Source: Oscillospiraceae bacterium
Lineage (GTDB): Bacteria > Bacillota > Clostridia > Oscillospirales > Ruminococcaceae
Direction: 5' to 3'
Assembly (NCBI GenBank): GCA_016298065.1
Contig: JAEDDN010000013.1
Span: 1-12,814 of the forward strand
Length of the DNA: 12,814 nucleotides
The notes under the pieces are model-generated. The model was given only the letters and a program-made list of their open reading frames with translations. It made no database searches and had not been told where the DNA came from. Numbering within the stretch: position 1 is the first letter of the stretch; the number at the start of each line of letters is the position of its first letter. The position numbers and the translations under genes are program-made. This document shows, in pieces, positions 7,514-12,813 of this stretch.

Positions 7514-7636
7514 TACTGTCTCCGTTTCCGCACGTTTTACCGCTTTAAAAAATTCATATTTTTGCGGTACGCTCGTACTGTTTGCATTTTAGCTTTTAAG
7601 ATGTCTAAGGTTAAAATAGGACATCATATTTACATT
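7514..7636 (-). promoter_or_regulatory. Structured 5' leader of glyS with competing hairpins
   Basis: Between the predicted transcription start (about 7636) and the glyS start, the minus strand holds three inverted repeats: GATGTC/GACATC (7620-7625 with 7600-7605), GTAC-GAGC-GTAC (7578-7567), and a longer stem pairing 7564-7569 with 7538-7543 (TACCGC/GCGGTA) and, past a bulge, 7558-7563 with 7548-7553. The last two share bases 7567-7569 and cannot form together. The lower hairpin ends about 14 nt from the Shine-Dalgarno sequence. Firmicute glyS genes often carry a glycine T-box, but the core GGTGGNACCGCG is not present here; only GTACCGC is seen. A regulatory role is inferred. Confidence 0.35.
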
Positions 7637-7642
7637 ATTTTT

Positions 7643-7671
7643 ATTTTAAAGCAAAGATTATATTTAGTCAA
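7643..7671 (-). promoter_or_regulatory. glyS promoter
   Basis: On the minus strand TTGACT (7666-7671), a 17-bp spacer and TAAAAT (7643-7648) each match the consensus at five of six positions. This is a good sigma-A promoter, back to back with the prmA promoter. Confidence 0.75.
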
Positions 7672-7691
7672 TATAAAGCGGAAGTTTTTCG

Positions 7692-7720
7692 TTGAAAAAA
7701 TAATATGAGTATGTTATACT
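7692..7720 (+). promoter_or_regulatory. prmA promoter
   Basis: TTGAAA (7692-7697), a 17-bp spacer and TATACT (7715-7720) give five of six matches in each box. The predicted start near 7727 leaves a leader of about 48 nt before the prmA ATG. Confidence 0.8.
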
Positions 7721-7774
7721 TTATGATAGTAATGTAATATAGGTTAATTGTACGCTTTTTTCGGAGAAAAGATT

Positions 7775-8728
7775 ATGGAATGGACAAAGGTTAAGCTTTT
7801 TACAACCACCGAAGCTATTGAAATTGTATCGGGATATATTATATCAAACGGACTTAGAGGTATTGTCATTGAGGACGCAAAGGATTTTAACGACTTTTTA
7901 GAAGATACCTCTGTTTACTGGGATTATATTGATGATGAGCTTATGAAGCTTACAGAATGCGAAACCTCTATAGCGTTTTATATCCCCGACAACATTCAGG
8001 GAAGAGAAATGTTCGGCGCAATAAAATCGGGAATAGGTAAACTAAGACTTGACAATCCCGATGTCGATATGGGTAGACTCGAATTTGAAATTGAAAGCGT
8101 AAACGAGCAAGACTGGTCTACTGCCTGGAAAAAATATTATCATCCCACAAGAATAGGTGAAAAAATAGTGGTTTGTCCGTGCTGGGAAACCTGCGATTTA
8201 AAAGACGGCGATGTAAAGGTTACCTTAGATCCGGGAATGGCTTTCGGAACGGGAACACACGAAACGACCTCGCTTTGTATGGCGCTTATCGAAGAAAATC
8301 TCAAAAAGGGCGATACAGTGCTTGATATAGGCACAGGCAGCGGTATACTTTCCATTACCTCTTTGCTTCTCGGAGCAAAAAGTGCAGTCGGCGTCGATAT
8401 AGACGAGCTTGCCGTAAAGATAGCGCACGAAAACGCCGAGTTAAACGGAGTAAGCGACAAAGCAGAGTTTGTCTGCGGAGATTTAACCGAAAAGATAAGC
8501 TCAAAATTTGATTTAATCTGTGCAAATATCGTCGCAGATGTTATAATAAGGCTGTGTGACAGCGTTACAAATTATATGCATAAAAATACTACGTTCATAG
8601 TATCGGGTATAATAAACGACAGATGTGATGACGTTTTAGGCGCACTGCAAAACGCAGGGCTTAAAATAACTCAAAAAAAAGAGCTTAACGACTGGGTTGC
8701 AGTTTGTTGTAAGCTTGAGAATAACTGA
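7775..8728 (+). CDS. prmA: Ribosomal protein L11 methyltransferase
   Basis: PrmA methylates ribosomal protein L11 using S-adenosylmethionine. The 317-residue protein has the family layout: a small N-terminal substrate-recognition domain (about 1-60), a linker with WSTAWKKYYHP (114-123), the signature DPGMAFGTGTHETT (152-165), SAM motif I VLDIGTGSG (182-190), GVDID (206-210) and ANIVADV (250-256). ATG 7775 is chosen because GGAG (7763-7766) lies eight bases upstream and MEWTKV matches the usual PrmA start; an in-frame TTG at 7748 would add nine residues across the ribosome binding site. It is the first gene of a likely three-gene transcript. In many Firmicutes prmA sits next to dnaJ and rsmE, which is not the case here. 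Confidence 0.95.
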   Translation: MEWTKVKLFTTTEAIEIVSGYIISNGLRGIVIEDAKDFNDFLEDTSVYWDYIDDELMKLTECETSIAFYIPDNIQGREMFGAIKSGIGKLRLDNPDVDMGRLEFEIESVNEQDWSTAWKKYYHPTRIGEKIVVCPCWETCDLKDGDVKVTLDPGMAFGTGTHETTSLCMALIEENLKKGDTVLDIGTGSGILSITSLLLGAKSAVGVDIDELAVKIAHENAELNGVSDKAEFVCGDLTEKISSKFDLICANIVADVIIRLCDSVTNYMHKNTTFIVSGIINDRCDDVLGALQNAGLKITQKKELNDWVAVCCKLENN

Positions 8729-8776
8729 TTATAACGAAATTTACCTGCAAGTGATACTGCAAGGAGGTTTATACTG

Positions 8777-10261
8777 ATGAATAATAAACGCAAGGGCATT
8801 ATTATAGGCATAATAGCGGCAGTAGTTATTTGCCTTATAGCTGTTTTGGCAATATTATTGTTGCGAAATAACGCTTCCGATAAGGTTACTCACGAGTTTG
8901 AAAACTCAAACTATAAAAAATACTGGTATGCAAATCTTCCGGAAACTATTTCGGCTCACAACGACCTTATAGACTCTACTTCAATAAAGCTTTTAGACCC
9001 TCTTTACACAAACCACAAGGTATATTTGGACGACGATAAAAAGCCCTTTATCATTTCGGGCGTAACAAAGATTTACTTAAATGACTTAGGCGAGGATATT
9101 TATGATATCCCCGAAGAATATTTAGAGAACCTAAAAAGCGAGCTTAATGCCTCGAGTATAGTTATATATGACAGCGAGGAGGATTTGCAGTCGGCAGTCG
9201 CTTCGCTTAAAAAGGGCAACATAACAATAAACGAGGGCGACGGTGTAAATGCTGCGGTAGAATATTTAGACGACGAAGCGTTTATTGCCTGTAATGACGT
9301 TTTTGAGGCTTTAGGCGTAGAAGTTAATAAAAGCGACGACGCACTCGATATTTCTTACAAAACCGTCGGAGGTACAAAGCTTAGCTTTAGCCTGCCGATA
9401 GGCAAAAAAGGCGACACCTTTACTCAAAAGGATTTCGGTGTTTTCTATTGTCCTTACATAAATTCGGACGGTGAATTTATGATACACCCGGACATAATAA
9501 AACACCTTTTGGGCTTCGAGATTACCTGCGAGAATGATAAAAAACAAAGCGATAATTTCAGTATTATTTCCGACGACGCTGACATAGCCTTAAGAGTGAT
9601 TAAGGCTTTAAAGGCACTTGATTTTTCACAATATGCAGACAAAACCGAGGACGGCGGCTGGATAGACGAAGCACCTGTTCCCGATGAATTTAAAAGCGAT
9701 GTAGTAAGCGAATCCGGTGATTTAACCGATAATTCTACCGGCTCATCAGATAAGAGCAGTTCGTCAAAACACTCGTCAAGCTCGTCTAAATCATCAAGCT
9801 CATCAAAGTCTTCGAGCTCCTCTAAATCTTCTTCATCTTCTTCAAGCTCTTCGGATAGCTCGTCATCTTCCTCCTCTATATCTCCGAACAGCAGAGTACA
9901 ATCTCCTACCACAGTATCCACCTGTGTGGGCGATGTTGAGATAAGCGGTACTCCAGAGCAATGTGCGCTTAAAGTGGTTGACGCCTTTAAGGCGGCGCAT
10001 CCCGACTGGGCAGTAACCTATATGGCTTCTAATTCGAGCTTTAAGGTCGAGTATAAATTTGCGGACTCAAACGGAACATTAGTTGACGCAGTAAATTTCT
10101 GCAACGGTAGCCCCGACAATATCGCAGGTATGACTCAAGAACAGCTTTACACACTAAGCAGCTATTTAAGGTCTACTTCAAGCGCTTCGTATGACTATAG
10201 AGCTGCGCTTAATATTGCGTGGGCAGAAAAGATGACCTTTCAGTACACCATACCGAATTAA
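8777..10261 (+). CDS. Membrane-anchored protein with CuAO-N-like domain, poly-Ser linker and unknown C-terminal domain
   Basis: I do not recognise this 494-residue protein as a whole. Residues 1-30 are a short positive N-terminus (MNNKRKG) plus a hydrophobic segment (about 8-29) without a lipobox, so a signal anchor with an extracellular body is likely. Residues about 147-255 resemble a degenerate copper amine oxidase N-terminal-like (stalk) domain: FIACNDVFEALGVEVNKSDD and, again, EFMIHPDIIKHLLGFEITCEND. An acidic stretch (about 287-318) leads to a Ser-rich linker (323-369) with three SSSSSK repeats. The last 120 residues form a separate domain with cysteines in STCVGD, EQCALK and NFCNG and aromatic-rich strands. 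AAGGAGG (8761-8767) precedes ATG 8777. It follows prmA by 48 nt and precedes a HAD gene. A cell-surface role is inferred; no catalytic motif is visible. Confidence 0.85.
   Translation: MNNKRKGIIIGIIAAVVICLIAVLAILLLRNNASDKVTHEFENSNYKKYWYANLPETISAHNDLIDSTSIKLLDPLYTNHKVYLDDDKKPFIISGVTKIYLNDLGEDIYDIPEEYLENLKSELNASSIVIYDSEEDLQSAVASLKKGNITINEGDGVNAAVEYLDDEAFIACNDVFEALGVEVNKSDDALDISYKTVGGTKLSFSLPIGKKGDTFTQKDFGVFYCPYINSDGEFMIHPDIIKHLLGFEITCENDKKQSDNFSIISDDADIALRVIKALKALDFSQYADKTEDGGWIDEAPVPDEFKSDVVSESGDLTDNSTGSSDKSSSSKHSSSSSKSSSSSKSSSSSKSSSSSSSSSDSSSSSSSISPNSRVQSPTTVSTCVGDVEISGTPEQCALKVVDAFKAAHPDWAVTYMASNSSFKVEYKFADSNGTLVDAVNFCNGSPDNIAGMTQEQLYTLSSYLRSTSSASYDYRAALNIAWAEKMTFQYTIPN
9743..9883 (+). repeat. 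Poly-serine low-complexity linker with 18-bp tandem units
   Basis: This stretch encodes residues 323-369, nearly all Ser with occasional Lys. Positions 9773-9826 hold three consecutive 18-bp units encoding SSSSSK, of the pattern tcN-tcN-agc-tcN-tcN-aaR. The third Ser is AGC in all three while the other serines drift in the third base, which points to tandem duplication followed by divergence. The unit keeps the frame, so copy-number change would alter linker length only. Confidence 0.85.
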
Positions 10262-10287
10262 AGGGTTAAAGGAGATAATAACTTACC

Positions 10288-10929
10288 TTGAACTATGATG
10301 TCATTTTATTTGATTTAGACGGAACCTTAACCGATTCCGCCCCCGGTATTATAAACTGCGTTAAATACGCCTTAGAAAAATTAAACTTAGAAATTCCGAC
10401 CGACAAAGTTTTAAAAGCCTTTGTCGGTCCGTCTCTTGATTATTCCTTTAAGCACTTTTGCGGACTGGACGATACTCTTTCCGATAAGGCTATTACTCTT
10501 TACAGAGAACGATACGCTCAAAAGGGACTTTTTGAAAACAGGCTTTTTGACGGCATATACGAGTGCCTAAGTGCACTTTATGAAAACGGCGCTACGCTTT
10601 GTATAGCTTCGTCAAAGCCTACGGTGTTTGTGACAAAGATACTTGAGGAATTTGAAATCGCAGACTTTTTTGAAGTAGTAGTGGGAACCGAGCTTGACAA
10701 AAAGGATATGACAAAGGCAGACGTCATAAATCTCGCTTTAAATCTTGCGGGCGACAGCAACGCCGTTATGGTGGGCGACAGATATTTTGACTCTATAGGC
10801 GCTAAGGACAATAACCTTGATTTTATAGGCGTTACCTATGGCTACGGCGGATATGAGGAGCTTTGCGATTATGATAGCGTCGCTTTGGTTGATACTCCCG
10901 AAGAGCTTTTGGAGTTTTTATCCTTTTAA
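10288..10929 (+). CDS. HAD-superfamily hydrolase (phosphoglycolate phosphatase-like)
   Basis: This 213-residue HAD subfamily IA phosphatase has all four motifs: DLDGT (nucleophile D9, acid/base D11), motif II IASSK (S108), a motif III lysine candidate K143, and GDRYFDSIGAKDN (D164, D168). The helical cap between motifs I and II (about 15-88) is the Gph/PGMB-like type. It hydrolyses a small phosphate ester; the substrate (phosphoglycolate, nucleotide or sugar phosphate) is not determined. The start is TTG at 10288: motif I begins at residue 9, no in-frame ATG or GTG lies nearby upstream, and AAAGGAG sits at 10268-10274, a rather long 13-base spacing that suggests weak initiation. It follows the surface protein by 26 nt and is likely the end of the prmA transcript. 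No strong terminator follows. Confidence 0.9.
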   Translation: MNYDVILFDLDGTLTDSAPGIINCVKYALEKLNLEIPTDKVLKAFVGPSLDYSFKHFCGLDDTLSDKAITLYRERYAQKGLFENRLFDGIYECLSALYENGATLCIASSKPTVFVTKILEEFEIADFFEVVVGTELDKKDMTKADVINLALNLAGDSNAVMVGDRYFDSIGAKDNNLDFIGVTYGYGGYEELCDYDSVALVDTPEELLEFLSF

Positions 10930-11006
10930 ATTACATATACTGTCTTTTAAAACTCTTTAAGGATAAAATACCCCTTTATTTTTTTACGAAAAGCTCATTT
11001 TATTGT

Positions 11007-11035
11007 TTGAACGCAAAGAAATGAGTGTCTATAAT
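11007..11035 (+). promoter_or_regulatory. Upstream promoter (P1) of the sigma factor gene
   Basis: TTGAAC (11007-11012), a 17-bp spacer and a perfect TATAAT (11030-11035) form one of the best promoters in the window. The transcript would start near 11042 with a leader of about 96 nt. Confidence 0.75.
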
Positions 11036-11077
11036 TGTATGATTTGCCCAATCTTTTTAAAGAGGACAAATTGTTTA

Positions 11078-11106
11078 TTGACCTTTTAATTTATTTAAGG
11101 TAAACT
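11078..11106 (+). promoter_or_regulatory. Second candidate promoter (P2) of the sigma factor gene
   Basis: TTGACC (11078-11083), a 17-bp spacer and TAAACT (11101-11106), with a start near 11113. The -10 is weaker than that of P1. Two promoters would allow dual control of the sigma gene. Confidence 0.45.
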
Positions 11107-11137
11107 ATGTTTATGCGATGTATTTGAGGTAATATCG

Positions 11138-11713
11138 GTGAACGAAGTATTTAAAAACGACGAGGATTTAGTCAGAAAATATCATAACGGCGACAATTCG
11201 GGGCTCATTGAGCTTTTTTCCCGATATGTTGACGTTATAGATAAAAAAATAGCGTCGGCAAAATATTCTGTTGCAGACAAGGACGACGTAAAGCAAGAGG
11301 CTTTAATCTCGCTTTTAAACGCCGTCAAAACCTTTGACGCAAATAAAGGCGCTTCCTTTCACACTTATGCAAATATCTGCATAGACAACGCCGTAAAGAA
11401 TTCTCTTACCAAAGCCTCTGCTCGCAAGGTTAGGATTCTCTCCGAAGCCGTGTCGCTTGATGAAATCGGCAAAGATAAAACCGTTTTTGACGAAGGCGAC
11501 AACCCCGAAAAGTTATATATTGATAAGGAAGGGTACTTAAGCTTGCTTTCCAAAATTGATATTCATCTTTCGGATTTTGAAAAAACCGTATTGTTTTGTT
11601 ATCTTGACGGTAATAGTTATGAGCAAATAGCTAATAAGCTTGGCTCCTCACAAAAAGCTGTGGATAATGCGCTCCAAAGAGTAAGAAAAAAGCTAAAAAC
11701 GGTATTTTTATAA
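11138..11713 (+). CDS. Sigma-70 family RNA polymerase sigma factor, SigH-like
   Basis: This 191-residue sigma factor has region 2 (about 20-95) with DDVKQEALISLLNAVKTFDANKGASFHTYANICI, which parallels the SigH (Spo0H) core (DIIQEG...F.P.KGSSFRAFAELCI), and region 4 (about 140-188) with FEKTVLFCYLDGNSYEQIANKLGSSQKAVDNALQRVRKKL, also close to the SigH pattern (SYQEIA, K.VDNALQR.KRKL). A short region 3-like linker joins them. It directs RNA polymerase to alternative promoters; SigH controls early sporulation or competence in relatives, but this copy is shorter than typical SigH (about 210-218 residues) and diverged, so a separate stress or transition-state role is possible. The start is GTG 11138 with GAGGT at 11125-11129. 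No anti-sigma gene is adjacent. Confidence 0.85.
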   Translation: MNEVFKNDEDLVRKYHNGDNSGLIELFSRYVDVIDKKIASAKYSVADKDDVKQEALISLLNAVKTFDANKGASFHTYANICIDNAVKNSLTKASARKVRILSEAVSLDEIGKDKTVFDEGDNPEKLYIDKEGYLSLLSKIDIHLSDFEKTVLFCYLDGNSYEQIANKLGSSQKAVDNALQRVRKKLKTVFL

Positions 11714-11719
11714 AAGTTA

Positions 11720-11737
11720 TAAACGCTTATGCGTTTA
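11720..11737 (+). terminator. Hairpin after the sigma factor gene (weak terminator candidate)
   Basis: TAAACGC/GCGTTTA, a 7-bp stem with loop TTAT, lies seven bases after the sigma stop codon. It lacks a T-tract (AATATG follows), so read-through into the zinc-ribbon gene is plausible. Confidence 0.35.
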
Positions 11738-11741
11738 AATA

Positions 11742-11808
11742 TGCCCTGATAGCTTAACTCAGAGCGTTGACAAAATCAAAGGTAACGGTTTAAATCCGTT
11801 AACGGGCA
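11742..11808 (+). ncRNA. tRNA-like cloverleaf sequence (degenerate tRNA or structured leader)
   Basis: A closing stem TGCCC/GGGCA (11742-11746 with 11804-11808) encloses three hairpins: GCTT-aactca-GAGC (11752-11765), TTGA-caaaa-TCAA (11767-11779), and AACGG-TTTAAAT-CCGTT (11784-11800). The third has the 5-bp stem and 7-nt loop of a T-arm, and T11750-A11751 sit at tRNA positions 8-9. It is not a normal tRNA: the acceptor has mismatches at positions 5-7, the anticodon arm is too short, the D-loop lacks GG and the T-loop has T for C56. The same bases also hold TTGACA-17-TTAAAT, so a promoter is a competing reading. Confidence 0.3.
11767..11795 (+). promoter_or_regulatory. Candidate promoter of the zinc-ribbon gene
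   Basis: A perfect TTGACA (11767-11772) with a 17-bp spacer and TTAAAT (11790-11795, four of six). The predicted start near 11802 would give a leader of about 42 nt. It overlaps the tRNA-like structure; if transcription starts here, that cloverleaf would not be in the transcript. Confidence 0.5.
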
Positions 11809-11843
11809 AAGAAAATTTATTTATCCAAGCGAGGTTATTGAAA

Positions 11844-12119
11844 ATGTATCAAGACAAAACATTAGTATGCAAGGACTGCCAAAATGAATTTGTATTCACA
11901 GCAGGCGAACAGGAATTCTATGCTGAAAAGGGCTTTGAAAACGAGCCTCAAAGATGTAAAGAATGCCGTATGGCTCGTAAGAATGCAAACAGAGCTCCGA
12001 GAGAGATGTTTACAGCAACTTGTGCTTCTTGCGGCGGCGAGGCTAAGGTTCCTTTTGAACCGAGAGAAGACAGACCTGTTTATTGCAGTGAGTGCTTTGC
12101 CAAAATGAGAGAAGAATAA
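11844..12119 (+). CDS. Small double zinc-ribbon protein (zf-trcl-like)
   Basis: This 91-residue protein is built around two CxxC...CxxC zinc sites: C9/C12 with C38/C41 and C60/C63 with C81/C84. The first half (LVCKDCQNEFVFTAGEQEFYAEKGF then PQRCKECR) matches the 'probable zinc-ribbon' family; the second (CASCGGEAKVPFEP then RPVYCSECF) is a motif also found alone in many bacteria and archaea. It is hydrophilic and basic in the middle (RMARKNANR), compatible with nucleic-acid or ribosome contact, but no function is established. ATG 11844 has GAGG (11831-11834) nine bases upstream; the in-frame TTG at 11838 is too close to that site. It is followed by a strong terminator. Confidence 0.9.
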   Translation: MYQDKTLVCKDCQNEFVFTAGEQEFYAEKGFENEPQRCKECRMARKNANRAPREMFTATCASCGGEAKVPFEPREDRPVYCSECFAKMREE

Positions 12120-12123
12120 TTTT

Positions 12124-12149
12124 AAGGCTGTCGGATACCCGACAGCCTT
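12124..12149 (+). terminator. Terminator of the zinc-ribbon gene
   Basis: An 11-bp perfect stem, AAGGCTGTCGG/CCGACAGCCTT, with loop ATAC, starts four bases after the stop codon and is followed by TATTGTTAT. Confidence 0.88.
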
Positions 12150-12168
12150 TATTGTTATCTAAAGCACA

Positions 12169-12204
12169 AAAAGGTCCTATGGCTATTTAGCCGCAGGACC
12201 TTTT
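12169..12204 (-). terminator. Terminator of the signal peptidase-like gene
   Basis: AAAAGGTCCT (12169-12178) pairs with AGGACCTTTT (12195-12204), with an inner GGCT-attt-AGCC stem. On the minus strand the helix ends in a run of T (12168-12172), immediately after the stop codon at 12206-12208. The plus side also ends in TTTTATTATT, so it may act as a backup for the zinc-ribbon transcript. Confidence 0.85.
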
Positions 12205-12205
12205 A

Positions 12206-12700
12206 TTATTCTTCGTTTTTATTCGGCTTTTTTAAACTGCCAAACAATAGTTTCAAAACAACTACTATGCCTATAAAAAATAAAACATATTTATTTTGCG
12301 CAAGACCTAAAATAAAGCCCATATTATGAAGCTTATAGTCCGATATCTTACCTAAAACGCTTTGATAACTCACAGGGTCTTGATATACGTTATCGGGATT
12401 TTCATTTGTATTGGTTTTAAAGGTTTTTGCCAGTTCGTTCTTGGTTACTACCTTTCGCAAAACCTTGCTGTTATCTCTTTGCTCGGTAAAGATGATAACA
12501 TCGCCTTCGGATATATCTTCAAAATCGGTTTGCTTATAGTATGCTATATCTCCGCTTTGATAAGCGGGCGCCATTTCACCCGAAGATATTACCTCAATCT
12601 GATAGCCTGATAATTTCGGCACCAGTATAACAAGCACTAATATAAGAAATAAAGCGCAAACTGCGAGCAAAATATTTAATATAACATTAAAGACTTTCAT
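12206..12700 (-). CDS. Signal peptidase I-like (S26, SipW-type) protein lacking catalytic residues
   Basis: This 164-residue protein has the outline of SipW/ER-type type I signal peptidases: an N-terminal membrane segment (about 6-28), the box I region, a GDVIIF strand (66-71) and a C-terminal membrane segment (about 137-154). The active site is substituted. The SGSMxP motif reads SGEMAP, putting Glu42 (codon GAA) where the nucleophilic Ser should be. The HR motif reads LR (L81-R82), losing the SipW-type base. The TKGDAN motif reads TNTNEN, with Asn99 for the Asp. The reading frame is intact, with ATG at 12698-12700, an AAGGGAAGG-type site upstream, a promoter and a terminator, so it looks expressed rather than decayed. 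A non-proteolytic membrane role is inferred. Alternatively it is a divergent enzyme using other residues. Confidence 0.82.
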   Translation of the reverse strand: MKVFNVILNILLAVCALFLILVLVILVPKLSGYQIEVISSGEMAPAYQSGDIAYYKQTDFEDISEGDVIIFTEQRDNSKVLRKVVTKNELAKTFKTNTNENPDNVYQDPVSYQSVLGKISDYKLHNMGFILGLAQNKYVLFFIGIVVVLKLLFGSLKKPNKNEE

Positions 12701-12749
12701 TAAAAACCTTCCCTTAGCGTGTATGTAATTTATAACACATTATCTATAA

Positions 12750-12777
12750 AGTATCACATATTTTACTGATGTGTCAA
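12750..12777 (-). promoter_or_regulatory. Promoter of the signal peptidase-like gene with internal inverted repeat
   Basis: On the minus strand a perfect TTGACA (12772-12777), a 16-bp spacer and GATACT (12750-12755) preceded by TG form an extended -10 promoter. The spacer carries CACAT-N9-ATGTG, a possible repressor site between the boxes. Confidence 0.6.
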
Positions 12778-12799
12778 GTGAGCATAAGGCAGGGTTTTA

Positions 12800-12813
12800 C
12801 ATTACGCCAAATA
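12800..12813. repeat. Right copy of 14-bp inverted repeat at window ends
   Basis: CATTACGCCAAATA is the exact reverse complement of positions 2-15. It lies about 25 bp upstream of the signal peptidase-like promoter. Joined end to end, the two copies would form a near-perfect palindrome with a 2-nt centre. Confidence 0.6.

Noticed and set aside
7514..7680. Glycine T-box riboswitch ahead of glyS
   Set aside because: Only GTACCGC resembles the conserved T-box; the UGG bulge and the long stem I are not seen, and the leader is too short.
7748..7774. N-terminal extension of PrmA from TTG 7748
   Set aside because: It would cross the GGAG ribosome binding site, and conserved PrmA sequence begins at MEWTKV.
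9743..9883. CRISPR-like or minisatellite array
   Set aside because: The repeats are protein-coding, 18 bp long with no spacers, and explained by the Ser-rich linker.
9454..9921. 155-codon minus-strand frame encoding a very acidic Glu/Asp/Leu-rich protein
   Set aside because: It is the complement of the poly-Ser linker: Ser codons read antisense as Glu/Asp/Leu codons. No RBS or promoter is visible.
11071..11103. Ten-codon leader peptide (TTG start with AAAGAGG upstream) ahead of the sigma factor
   Set aside because: The start is a rare codon, the peptide has no regulatory codon run, and it overlaps the second promoter candidate. Most likely chance.
11742..11808. A normal functional tRNA gene
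   Set aside because: Three acceptor mismatches, an anticodon arm plus variable loop about five nucleotides too short, and missing D-loop GG and C56. Kept only as a tRNA-like element.
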